Assembly (NCBI GenBank): GCA_025024175.1
Contig: QCXZ01000137.1
Location: 15,562,001 to 15,626,000, forward strand
From: Rhyzopertha dominica
Lineage: Eukaryota > Arthropoda > Insecta > Coleoptera > Bostrichidae
Direction: 5' to 3'
DNA length: 64,000 bases
The notes under the pieces: model-generated
Told to the model about the DNA's origin: nothing
Databases searched by the model: none
Seen by the model: the letters and a program-made list of their open reading frames with translations, nothing else
Position numbers and translations under genes: made by a program
Shown here: in pieces, positions 32,431 to 44,700 of the stretch
Position numbering within the stretch: position 1 is the first letter of the stretch
Layout: every line of letters starts with the position of its first letter

Positions 32431-32989
32431 TACCTTGAAGTGGGAATTTTTTACTGCTATTATTAAAATTAGTTTTCAACAGTACAGTTGTTTGAGATTA
32501 TAACAATACCTATAAACTGTACCAAAATATTTTCCACGTATTTATATCTAACTAAAACTGTTCTTCTTTTTTCAGAATGCGTTCCTTCTTGCTCACTATT
32601 TCACCCGCACAGATATCTTTGACGAATTGCAATTACTGGCTTCTATAGTGGATGACTATATTAATTCAGTTTAAAGTATAGCAATCGCTGTTCAGTTATG
32701 TTATATAAAAGAACAATCAGTTTCATTTGAAGGAAGTAGAAACACATCCAAAGTGTTAGGATTGCAATGACAACCACAAACTGAGTCATTTTTCTTCTGG
32801 AGATAGTAGCAAGCGCAAAATTTTGTCTGCATTAGCCCGAAAATTTGTTCCTATCCGGTTGATAGATTCTTATAATTTTTTATAAGCAAAATTATTATTA
32901 TTATTATTAAATGTACTCCGCCAACTTGGCGTCTCGTCTGTTTTAACAAGTAGGATATTCTGATAGGATTCTAAAACAATCCTGACAAA
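32431..32989. other. Gene-free stretch with ATT microsatellite
   Basis: A short (ATT)n run lies at about 32890-32909. No other feature is recognised. Confidence 0.4.
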
Positions 32990-33270
32990 GGCTACATTGA
33001 AGCTGTGTTTATTAAAATTGTAGTGAATGATAACACATCGCAAATATCACTAGCGTGTGCCAAATCTAAAGAAGCTCCTGTTAAAATGCTTAGAATTCCA
33101 AGGTAGGCTTTACTCATGACAAAACATTTACAGTTTATGAAGAAAATATCCTAAAGTCGTATAAGCAACGTTCAAAATTTGGTGGATAAAAGTTAGTGGT
33201 GTTACACAGAATGAGAATCCATCTGATTATTTTTCTAAGTGTTTAACGCTCGTACACTTAATTGATAATA
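32990..33270 (+). pseudogene. BEL/Pao retrotransposon pol scrap
   Basis: The plus strand reads GYIEAVFIKI, then SLACAKSKEAPVKMLRIPR and a stop in place of the next Leu. This matches the CAKSRVAPLKxLTIPRLEL block between the RT and integrase of BEL/Pao elements. In a shifted frame further on, VTQNENPSDYFSKCLT matches the NPADxxSRG block. No LTR or other domain is present. Confidence 0.6.
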
Positions 33271-35056
33271 ACATCATTACAGTTTAGTACAGCTAAAAAT
33301 TTGGTACAAAAGTCACAGCCATTTCATCACAATAGTGAATGATGCAGAAAATAATTTATTTCACTTAATTTCGAAGTTTAATGCAATGCTGTACAGTCAG
33401 AGATTTGAAGGTCTGTTAGCATACTAGTAATGTTTTTTCCCTTAGAAAGGCAGACTTGTAGAGGTATGCCAAACATTTATACAGAAATGGTGACATCCTA
33501 GCATCCCCAGATATATATAAACTTGCACATGAGCAGTTTCTAGAAGCTGTTCTATCAACGCTTGCTTACATTTAACAGACGTAGTCGTAGACGTATATTC
33601 AGTGTTTGCTTTTTTGTCTACCGTTCTGCAAATTGACTGGATCCAACTCTATGGCGATTACTCATTTGCTCACTTTAAACGCCACGGTATCTTCATAATA
33701 ATAACCGTTTACATTTTTCTCATAACAAAGAGCGATCTCGAGCTGCGATAGCGCCTCAGTTGTGCAGACGGGTGTAGATTAGCCCCGAGACACAGGAAGA
33801 GGAGCACATTACGTCAACTAGCGAAGCCAGCACGCTCTCCCTGGCATTTGGATGTTAATTTAGTGCAAACAAGAAGTTTCCCAGGAACAAGCAAGTTGAG
33901 CAGCCGAGCTTCTTAGACAATGGATAGTCAGGCACAGTTAAATACAGACATTTTACACGCCGATGAGCAGGACATCCATTCTCTCTGGCTGTGCACGTTA
34001 AGCTTTACATATACAGTGTATATAGAGTGCTGCTGCTGCTATCTGGCCTTTAAAGCGTCTTTTAAAGTACGATAAATGCCTGCGCTTTTTTCGGTGCCGT
34101 TTGAGAGCCATCCTTTTTCACGGCTTGCGCACACGAAATGTAATATAANTCTTACGAGGTCGGCGATAACCGTAATTACGATTTTATCTNAAAGAAGATA
34201 CAATTGTGCTTAACATAGTGGATTNGCAAGTTGGATCCAAGAACAACGCTCAACAAAAGTATTTATAATGCAGCTATATACGTAAAAAAATATAGAGAAC
34301 AAAGAAGACCACAGTTTCAGCCACTGCTGTGGTGAGCGTCTTCAGAGCCAAGTTCATCGTGGCTCATTAGAAAGCACATGGGTTCTGTTGGACACGCAAC
34401 GGTACTTCGCCAGGAAGAAAAGGTTCTAGGTCAAAAAATGTAGCCGTATCGAGAAACAGCAAAAGAATAGAAAGAGTAGATGAGTATTCCGCGCACCTAT
34501 TAGGACAATGCAAATGGGCATCCATTTCCACCGTTTCCTGTCAATGTCTCAATTGTTGCAGCCGCACTATGCTGCCGTATTTGCACCCATGAATCAAATA
34601 TGACGGGAGTTTTTAGATCTGTGACGTAATGAAGGCCGCTATTCAGGTAGAATTCTGAAAGAATTCCATAGTTGCTTAGCAAATTGTGAAACGGGATCAA
34701 TGTCAATGCTGTCTTATTAACTGTAAACGCATCTCTGGTAGACTGAAAGTACAAAATAAAGAAGTAGGTCGAGTTCTGGATGCTACAAGAACATCCAGAG
34801 AATAAAGAAATATAAAGCAGACAAACTCACTCCTGTGAGTGAGTGAGTCATCTATATCTGCCTTTGACCAAGGGACTTCTACATCTGTAAAAGTACATTC
34901 AGTTTCTCAAAGAGCAATATACAAAGAAAAGAGAAAGATTCTTCAACCTGTGGAATTCGCTGCTTTAATTGGAAGGACTGTAGAAGACAAGGTCATTGGA
35001 TTGTGTTAAGTTTAATTTGTGGATCTGTGTAAAATAAAATAACAATCTTTACGAAC
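33271..35056. other. Gene-free stretch
   Basis: 33720-34150 is less AT-rich and holds a short CTG run and several ambiguous bases. The minus-strand frame at 34500-34754 has no recognised motif. A perfect short hairpin (CTCACTCCTGTGAGTGAG) lies at 34826-34843. Confidence 0.35.
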
Positions 35057-35458
35057 GAGATAACCAGAGCCGCTGTGATGGCGTAGCGAAAGAGGCATTT
35101 GCCACGGGCGCAATCAATCTAGAGGCGCAAAATCTGAAATTTTTTATTAAAAATAAAGATTTTCTTGCCTACAACCTTTATATTTCGGAGTGACATATGG
35201 ATGGGTTCTACAATTTTCGGCGACAAATAGTTAACGCTGCCATACACATTACACCATTACGTAATTAATTGTATCTATTAAAAAAAAACATTCTGGAAGT
35301 AATTTTTTCCATCGTTTTCCAATCATTTGATTCGTGATCGGGAAAAAACGTTAATAAATATGTATCACGAAAGACATCATTAAAAAAGTATTTTTTAAGG
35401 GCGCATTTTGAAAGTTTGCCATGGGCACTAGAATTCCAGTTCTAGTTCTGGAGAGAAC
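35057..35458 (+). mobile_element. hAT-type MITE, 386 bp
   Basis: The element runs 35065-35450, flanked by GAGATAAC (35057-35064) and GAGAGAAC (35451-35458), an 8-bp duplication with one mismatch. The left end CAGAGCCGCTG and right end (reverse complement) CAGAACTAGAA share only CAGA plus scattered bases, so the inverted repeats are eroded. Two direct TTTGCCAYGGGC words lie near the two ends, beside GGGCGCA words, a pattern known from hAT-like elements. No ORF is present. The strand is arbitrary. Confidence 0.6.
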
Positions 35459-38400
35459 TTGACTCCGCTAACGTTTTGTAAATTTTCAACTTTAATGAAG
35501 ACAGGTCANCTGAGGCTTTGATGCGATGAAATAATTTTTGGCTGCCCACTGTTTTGTCATATAAGGTACTGGGCTATCAGTTTTCGAACATTAGTCTGAC
35601 AATTTTGCCATTATTGTTTATAGGTATAAAAATATATTTGTTCTTACAGTTGTCATACCAAAAGTAAAAGTAGTTAAATAGTTAAAAGCGTGAAGTATAC
35701 GTATCTAACTTTAACTGTCATTTTCGGCGAAGGTATGAAGAGAAGTTTAAGGTGATTGATAGAGTTGACCCATATATTCTTTGAAGTTTTGGACTGCCAA
35801 AAATTGCAATGGTGGATAGTGTAATTTATTTAATACTTCTTTGTTTACGCCCACTTACATTCAACGTTAATATTAACACATAATTTTTATACCAAACAGC
35901 TAAAAAGACAAATGAGGTCCTACATACACTTTAGTTTTTTTAAATCGAACTTAGTACAAAATGCTAGTAACAAAATGTATAATATATATAACAGAATGCC
36001 CTTTCTCTTGGTGGGAAAGTAAGATCGAATAGTTTTACACTATTAGTTGTTACTATTGTTAATAAACTAATTTCTGGTAATATTTTAATAGTATGTTGAG
36101 TGATTTCATGTAACTGAAAGCCTTTTTAAAGCTGGGGAAACGACAGTCTCAATTTTCCTGGCCAAAACGCAGGAACACCATCTTTATGAATTCCCTTATT
36201 CTTAAAGAAGATGCCTTCATTTGAAACATCCTTTTCACGTGAATGCACCAATTCAGCCTTTCTGCACGCCCCAACAACTCACTATTATCTTTTCTACCTA
36301 AAGGAGTAGATTTATTTAACACATTTCAATTCAGATTAATTAATTAATAACTTTATATAAACATTTGTAAATTTTGTAACACAGGGAGTTCAGCTCTCAG
36401 CATTCAATGTGTAGTTACAAAGTAAATGTTTTTAGTGTCTTTAAACTTTCAAAATAGGCAATCAGTACCTTTTTGTTGACGTTTTATACCATCCTCAGTT
36501 TTTCAAAATTTCTGTAGGCTACAGCTTATCTGTTACTAGATTTTTCAGGTTTTAAAAGGCCTACATCAGAATTTTTAATTTCCTGGACATTATAAGGCAG
36601 CTCCAATTGCTTTTTGTTGAGTTGCTTAGACAATCGATGCATTAAACTATTGAATTATTTGAACTTATCACGTTTAAAAAATCTAATTTTATTTGACTTA
36701 TGTAATTCACACTTTACTCGCTCCATTTGGCAAATGTTACATTCGTAAAATAGAGTTAGTCCAAATAGCTAATATATCTCCGCGCAATTTATTTTACGTG
36801 GTACAACAAAGTGCATTAGAGAAGCTCACAATGCTTTTTAAAATTGTCCGAGTTTTGCTTTGCTCCCGTTCCATCAATCTTCCAACAAATAAGACGCACT
36901 TACTAAGTCGCATCGTTTCCAGACATTAACTCGTCCAAACTGCAATTAATAACAAGTTTACGGAAATATTAAGGAGATTTATGCTACAACGGCCAAGTGT
37001 GGCGGAGCATAATAAGATGCCCAGTGAGAGAATAAGGACGTTTATGCGCTAGGAAGGCGTGTAAAGTCATAGAAACCTTCAGCGAGACAAAGTGCTGAGT
37101 TAATTCTTCTCTCACTCCCCATGAATTATTATTAAGCGAGTAGAGCGTTTGCCCGTTGTATGATAACAGTACCGCATAATGCCGGTAATTATTACACATA
37201 TTAAATAGATACGGCAGAATAATATACGGCGATAATAATGTATTCATTTTAATGCGGGTTAGCCGTAATGTAGTTATTCAAATCTCTGGGCAGCGCATTT
37301 CCGCTTCACGATATTGACCATTCACTCNAAATGTCTTTATTCCTTTCGGCATATTGAATCAGCTTTTTATAGCAATTTTCAAAGAGGAATGCGGAAATTG
37401 ATGTAGGAGTCTCTATAATTAGCATTCCCTTTGAATGACATTGGTATGCACTTATACTAATTCAAGGAATGCTGGAAAGTCCATTAGGAATATGAATTCC
37501 AGCAATTAAATTAACTGAACAAACTTAAGATACAGTTTGGAATAATTATAAGCAATCAATTATGATCAGCGTGTTTTAAAACGGCACTTAATTAACGCAC
37601 ATGCAATGAACATGCACACGATATATGGTCGGCAGAAATTTGTGTATATATGGGGTACATTGCGTATTACTTAAAATATTCCTAGGTGTCAGATCACCAT
37701 AAACTCAGAAACTTGAGTTTAAAATTGTACTCCTGAAGCTAATACATACATCTCATTGAATTAACGAATATACAGAATGATTACTTGTACCTGAACTTAA
37801 TGTAAATTTCCTACGGCAGTTCTTTTTAGTGTAGTAAGATTCGAAACAACTGATCTTGACGCTAAATAACAACGTTTTGGCACGAGTTAAATATTATTAA
37901 ATATTCTGAAGTACAGTGTTTCAGATTTTAAGAAAATTAATGTGAAATGCATGTATATATGGAAAAGGGTTGAAAAATGGTGAAGAATTCAACATGTCAA
38001 AGTTCGTTTGACTTTACACTATCTCATGAACATTATAATATAAAGAGGGCGGTAAATTTAGCACCCAAAAGCCGTTTGTTTTATAAAACTTGTAATGTAA
38101 CATATCCAGGTTCGTAGAGATTTAGATTAAAATGTGATCTTCTAGTACCTACCTACGTTGTGTTATTTTAATTAACACCTTCGATGCATTGGTTACTCAC
38201 GTAAATAGGGAGATTTGATGTAATTATAAATAATACGAAACAATCTCAAAACAACTAATTTATTACTAAACAAGATCAAATTTTGGGGGTTAACAAATTG
38301 TAGCAATGCTGCTGAAAATTGTTATTTAAAACAATGAATTAACTGCCAGTTCTAGATCTGTGTTCGATATCACTTTCACTCTCAAGATTCAAAACTGAAG

Positions 38401-41204
38401 AGATTTTTGTTAGCATAGCCGACTATGGTCAGCAGGTACTGAGGTCCCGTGCGGGAGGCAACTCAGCTATATAGTTGAATGGTTTGAGAACTGAGAAACT
38501 ATTGCTGCGTGGATACAGCTAATCAAAGAATGCGAGAACACAGTTAAGAAAATGACATAAATATTTAAAAAAAAGAAGACTACAACAACAGCATAGCTTG
38601 CAATGTTACCGTTTACTCCAAATACAGCATTTATCCTAATTAATTAATTAATTAATTAACAGAACAGTTTAAGTTAAACAACTGTGTTGATTGGATGACA
38701 ATGGTGCTAATTACACAATATGATTGAAAAAGAAACACAAACAATAAAAATAAAAAAAATGAAACAGTACTAACCTGTGAACAGTTGAAGGAACACACTG
38801 AAACTGAACTCGTCCACTTAAGGACCTACCCCCCTCGAACGTCGCAAATTTGACTTACTCCCAAAACCGATACGAAATATAAACTAAACATTTTGAGAGG
38901 CAATATGAATAAAATACAGAAATCTGAAGACGGCATACCTGGTTAATTCAAACTATTTGTAACTGTATAACGCACAAAAAGCAGCATTCAAAAAAAAACG
39001 AAATCACGCAATTTCATACATACTAAAGTTTTACCACACCAAAAGATACAATATTTTTTTTAGGTTTTCAACAGTAGAATACAGTCTAGTTTAAGCCATT
39101 GTTTTTATTTTAACCAAAAGAGAGTAGCAGTATGTTATTTTATTATATAAACTGAGTTCTAATAAATGTACATTATAATACGCTGCTGTCAAAGCTGCAG
39201 TATTTACAACGCTGTTTCTGTTCTATAAAATTTGTGAAAGCTTGCCATAATTATGATAGATAGTCGCTTTACTTCCAGTATAATGTACCTCTACCTGTAA
39301 AAAGCGATTTGCTTTTATTTTTCTTATTTTTCTATGGACATACCCTTTAGAGGTAATAAAAAACACAAAGGTATAATCCAGTCTATGATATTGAGTCCTT
39401 TTTATAGCCCTTCTCCGACATTCTTCACCAAAATATGCAGAAGTAGATCTTAATTGCTGCGTGTCGCTTCTTTTAGTTTTGGCACAATTCGTTACCACGC
39501 AATGAGGACTGAAACAATTGTCTGTTATTTAAATTAAATATATTGCAAAGTTGCAAGAAGACCGTATACTCAAAGGGATGGGACGAGGCAGCCTTTGAGG
39601 TCTATAGGGTTAGGGCAGGACACACCACACAGCTATGGGTATGAGCTTTTCTGTAAGAATTAATTATTTTTAAGATGTAGACTATTAGCAGCAGTCGGAG
39701 GTTAGCCCAGCGATAATTGTAGAAAGTTGACATTTCGGTTAATAGCAATTAATTACACTTTTTAAGCGTTAAAAAAACTATTCATAGTACTCTCAATGAC
39801 CATACCAGTCACTCAGATATTACAGAAATAACCACACTGAACTCACCAGCGTCCAACAATTAAGCTAATTGTCGGGAAAGAAAACTTTTTTATTTATTTT
39901 TTAAGTTATATTTTCTTGTACCTTATTCTAACAACAGCTTGGAGTCAGACAATAATTGAATATGCCAATAAATGTATTAATAATAAAGACGCTACAGCCT
40001 TTGCTTTATTAAGAATTTAAGCACAATTTAAATTACCATCAATAAATCACATCATTTTTATCTTAACCCAAATTGTATAAGACTTCTGTTAGCGATTAGA
40101 GGAAACAAGATTAAATTACTTTAAGATTGACTTATATACTTAGATGGAAATTAAATTACACGTGCGTGAGCTTTTAAATACAATAATTTACCTTACTTAT
40201 TTAAAAGTTTTGCAATATTGGATTAAACAACTTATTTAACTTTACCTTGGGCAGCAGAACATTTTAAAGATCAAATGAGAAAGTCTTCAGTAGCTAATTA
40301 TGTTTTTTATCGCAAATAAGGTAAAATCATTATTTAAAAATATTCGATATGCATGTTCTGCTACGGATCATGACTAAACGAAGCCGAATATACTGCCTTA
40401 TACCGATAAAAATTTATAAAATAGTATACCTAAGCAAAGAAACATGTGTCACATTTCACTTAAAAATAGAGCAAGATGCTTTATTGGTACATAAAACTGA
40501 GATAACCATATAAAACAATCTTCTACATTTGATGTAAACGTGATCTGAAGCACCGTTCAACTCGTTGACGTCACAAATGAGTGATCTAACAGCATGACTT
40601 ATTTTCTTCTCTTTAGCTCAGAAATGGATATTGGCATTATAAGGACATACGTTGCACACTCATGAGTCAGTTAAGTACTTTTTTCGTCAATGACTACAAT
40701 AAACCATGCGGTGATGGGTTCTCTTTCTTTTGCAATAACATCTCTATCCTTTTCTCCTTACGGTCGACGATAAATGAATAGATTCAGCAGATACACAGTT
40801 TTTTTCAAATTGGAAGCGCCCTAAACTAACCCGTTCTAACCCACAGTTTATTTTTTGTGACGTCACTAAACGTTTTCGCGTAAGTTCATTCACATTCTTT
40901 GAATGAAATGAAGTGTAATGAACGAATGTTATCCTACACCTTTATTGTGAACTACTGGAGAGATATCTTTGGAGACATTATTCACTAAACNGTAAAATTT
41001 GATGATTGCTAAAAAACTAGNACGGAACATACAAGAGACGGCGCTTAAATATGACAATCTAAACTATTGGCGAAGAAATCGTATGAAGAAGAAAATCAAT
41101 TTGCATATAAATTTTTTTGACTTATTCAAAATGAAACCATTCCATAAAACCTTCCTCAACCGCAACAACCACCTCCATCCTTGGCCTGAAGAGCTTGCAC
41201 ACTC
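35459..41204. other. Gene-free stretch with one possible regulatory island
   Basis: 36960-37620 is GC-elevated with many homeodomain-type cores and CGGCCAAG/GCCGTAATG words, a candidate non-coding element. A (TAAT)n microsatellite lies at about 38639-38662. The 91-codon frame at 39223-39498 (minus) and the frame at 40999-41211 show no known domain. Confidence 0.35.
38639..38662 (+). repeat. (TAAT)n microsatellite
   Basis: About six tandem TAAT units are read directly in the sequence. Confidence 0.9.
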
Positions 41205-41755
41205 TCTTTAAAGTGCTACTTCGATAGCGCTGCAAAGAGATGCCTTATTAGGGCGTTTGGAATTGTTAGTAACACTTTCCATTATAGTCCAAACATACTA
41301 GTCGAGGGTGTTCAAGTCCTGGCTATTAGGAGAGCTATTTACGCCAGAATGTTTTCACGTTATCCGATAACCAGTTTTGGACTACCTAAATGACTCGTGT
41401 GTACCGGTGTACCATCTTTCAGAAACACATATCGCCATCCACGGCGTCACCACATTCGTCAGAACACACACAAATTACTTTCGTGACAGTTGGCCCTATA
41501 AAAAAGAAATGCGACGGCATGACCTCACCTTGATTGGACATAACGCCTGAGCACTTTCCACGACTGCCGGAGTCTGTATTACGCCTTCTCTCGAACGTTT
41601 TTTCCTTGACGGAGGAAAATTTAGCAACGCTGTCGTACACAGTTGATCTCGGGTACTCGAGGAACTTAATCGCAGACTCGATTATCGCGACTCGTCGGTT
41701 GTACTCCGCATTTGTTCGCAATATATCTTGATAATTATGAAGCTCTGACATATGT
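41205..41755 (-). pseudogene. Mariner/Tc1-like transposase relic
   Basis: The minus-strand frame (41419-41751) begins with NRRVAIIESAIKFLEYPRST, then VYDSVAKFSS, a helix-turn-helix start. After an internal deletion it jumps to LGVMSNQGEVMPSHFF-like sequence (read as CSGVMSNQGEVMPSHFF). In shifted frames down to about 41.2 kb it gives VQNWLSDNVKTFWRK, then SQDLNTLDYYVW, with the third catalytic Asp. The middle with the first catalytic Asp is deleted. No inverted repeats were identified. Confidence 0.6.
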
Positions 41756-44700
41756 GGCTTTCATCAATGCCGACAACAACCTATAGTGGAACTATCAGAT
41801 GGATGGAACTTCAAATTTAAGTTTGTCCAGACCCTCTATATTTTATACACGTATATGTGTATTGCATACAGTCAAGCCTACGAGGATGAATGCATTCAGC
41901 GTCCATAATATCAGATAATATGTAACGAATAAGCCTATTCATTTCGTAAATAAAGCTTTATAGTTTGAAGATAATTTAACTGAATATAACGATAATCAGT
42001 ATTGCAGTAAACTGGAAAAACAAGGGATCGTTATAAAAGCGTTCTAACACCTACAACGATGCATACCGTATTCAAGTATTTAAGTACGTCTTGCTTTCTA
42101 CATTTTCTATGCAAACGACCAACAGCTGCTGGTTGTTTCTTCCATGAATAGATCCGTTTTCAAAATCGTCAGGACGCAAAACTAATTTAGATATCCATCG
42201 ACAGAATGCTCCGCACCGACGGACGTGTAAAAACGAACACCAATTTTAAAATGGACAATCTGTGACAGCTGAGGTGTCGGTCCTGTTCAGCTAATTACCC
42301 CAATCGCTGGCTGCCCCTAGTAGCCCTCTCCGAATTACTGTAATCGGACCATGCTCGCTGGCGCTATCTCTCTCCCCTAATGACGGTTTCGTAACCCCAT
42401 GAATATGTATCAATGCTGGCTGGCGCTGTTTGTTAACCGACTCGTTTGTAATTTGAACACTCTCATAACGGACTTTCACTCTAAAATAATAACGCAATTA
42501 GACGATTCCGCCGATTACTAGCGCGACGAAGCGAAGTGAGGCGAACACCTCTTCATGGTTGCTAATGACGTAATATCACACGCGTACTAATGGAGTTATT
42601 GCTCTGCAAGAAACGCTCGAACTGGCGGGATGTTCGGTTTGTCTGGACTAGATGCGCATGTTTATACTGTTGCGTATACTATACAAAAGTTTTTCTGTTT
42701 TGTATCTACTTAAGCCAGAATAAAATACGCGGTGTATCGCAGGTACCGATGCTGGGACACCTGTTGTTTTGTTTGTATAAATCATCTGTTAGATATGTAA
42801 TGTTGAAAAGTGACAGTTAGTGAAAATGTGTATATCTATACAACTCTAGTGCCAACAATACAGAGTAGTAAATGAAATTGCAGTGCAGATAGCACCCAGT
42901 CTCTTCATCGAGAAACCGTTCTTCTTGTGAGGCTGAAGGTGACGAGCAATTTAGATCACAGTCAAGCTGATTTAGCGTAAGTTAGAACCAAAACTGCGTA
43001 ATTTGGCAAACAGGGCAAAGAATATGGGGGCTAACTTACGTAACAAATTACGCCTTAGCTATCTTTACGGAATCCGACAGGAAATTGTAAGTTTAGTTAC
43101 AGTATTTTTTCGTTTCTGATAATTACTGTCGCACTGAATCAAATAAACTATGAAAACCGAAGATTCTTGCCATGCTTGCTATACAACTATAATGCAACGT
43201 TTGTAGATGTGTATCGTGAAAGAAGCATAAAGCAAAAATGTCCGATAAAAGAGCCTATATGAATACGGCGACGTAAACCTCAAGCTGCAACTTTAAAAAT
43301 AAAGGGCATTGCAAGGTATTAGAAGTCTTTTTTTAGAAGATATAGGCTGTGTATAAGAACCGAAAAACTATAGTTCGAACATTTATTGGAAATCAAATTG
43401 CCATGACAGATGTTTGTATCAGCTTATGTGTACTTTATTCCAATCGCATGTCAATTTTGTGTATTTTTTATTGTTAGATATAGACTAAAAAATGTGCTTT
43501 TATCACAATCAGCATAAAATGTAGAAAGTTTTAAAACAGTGGGGCACATATGTTTGATTTTTTTCTCAACGTTCGTTCAAATGTGAATTTCACTTAAGAA
43601 AAAGTAGCAAATGATGGACTGTATTCTTCTTTATCAGCTAAAAGGACCTACGAATACGATATAGCTGAATACCCACTACGCCGGGAAGATCTAATCATGA
43701 AACAAGTCATGGAAATAATACGAGTATTTGGTTCTCGTAGTGAATATAATTCAATGCAATAAAATTTTGATTTTCTGAAATTAAAAAAATGGCCTGTAAT
43801 TTCTAAAGCATATAATGAATATGTGATTATTTAGATTGGAAATGAGCTAATCTATCAATTTCTAAAGCAAAACTGAAGTCTTGTCTACCAGTTTGGCTAG
43901 TGTTTCCGCAAGATAAGACAAGAGGTCTGGTCTTGTATCGCCCGGTTTAGTCTCATCTTCTTGGTATTTTATCTTGATTCCAAGACAAAAGACGGGACGA
44001 GACAGAGTTTGTCAAAACAATACCACTCTTGACTTATTTCCACGAAAAGTCCAGGAAAATTAAGTTTATTATTTGTTTATCATGAATAGTTGTCAGGTAC
44101 CTACACATTATGTTATAACGTTAAGACTTCGTTGTCGAGCTTATCGTCTTCACACAAGTGCTAAAGACAGGTTAGTTGCTAAATTTTGTATTAGTAGGTA
44201 AAATCAACACGAAATATTTTTTCTAGGCAATGAAGTACAATCATCTACTCACCAGCGCGCAGCGTAAATAAATCGATTCTACTTCATATCTAAGTTTCCT
44301 AATTCTATAGTGCTTGTAACCTTCAGGTTTAGATGCTAAAATAAAATAAAAAAATATATTACGTACCAATTCTTAAATAATAATTTTAAATTATTGAAAA
44401 GAATGTGTGGCTATTTGCATACATACTTAAAGATACCTAAAGACGCTCATACAGTTTTTTTTTTATTGGTAATCAATGAGGCCATATACTATACGTATAG
44501 TATGTACCTATGCATTGCTTAACGCCACATTATTTACATTCACTCTGGCGATTTCCTTGATCAGAAGAAATGACTTTTTAACTATAGCAAAATGGTTTCC
44601 ATTTAAAAATGCACACTTGTGTTATATCTCAAAAATATGACTCTAAAGAGTGTGCCTCTGGTTTCAGAATAAAAGTATATATTACAGTTTTTTTCTACAT

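Noticed and set aside
34826..34843. Short perfect hairpin CTCACTCCTGTGAGTGAG
   Set aside because: Too short and isolated to assign to a microRNA or terminator.
36984..37247. 87-codon minus-strand open frame
   Set aside because: Likely chance openness inside a GC-elevated non-coding island.
39223..39498. 91-codon minus-strand open frame
   Set aside because: No recognised motif; basic, low-information peptide.
41534..41731. 65-codon plus-strand frame
   Set aside because: Antisense shadow of the mariner-like transposase relic.
43880..44060. Inverted GTCTTGTC/GAGACAAG-type words
   Set aside because: They suggest a degraded repeat but no boundaries or duplication could be defined.
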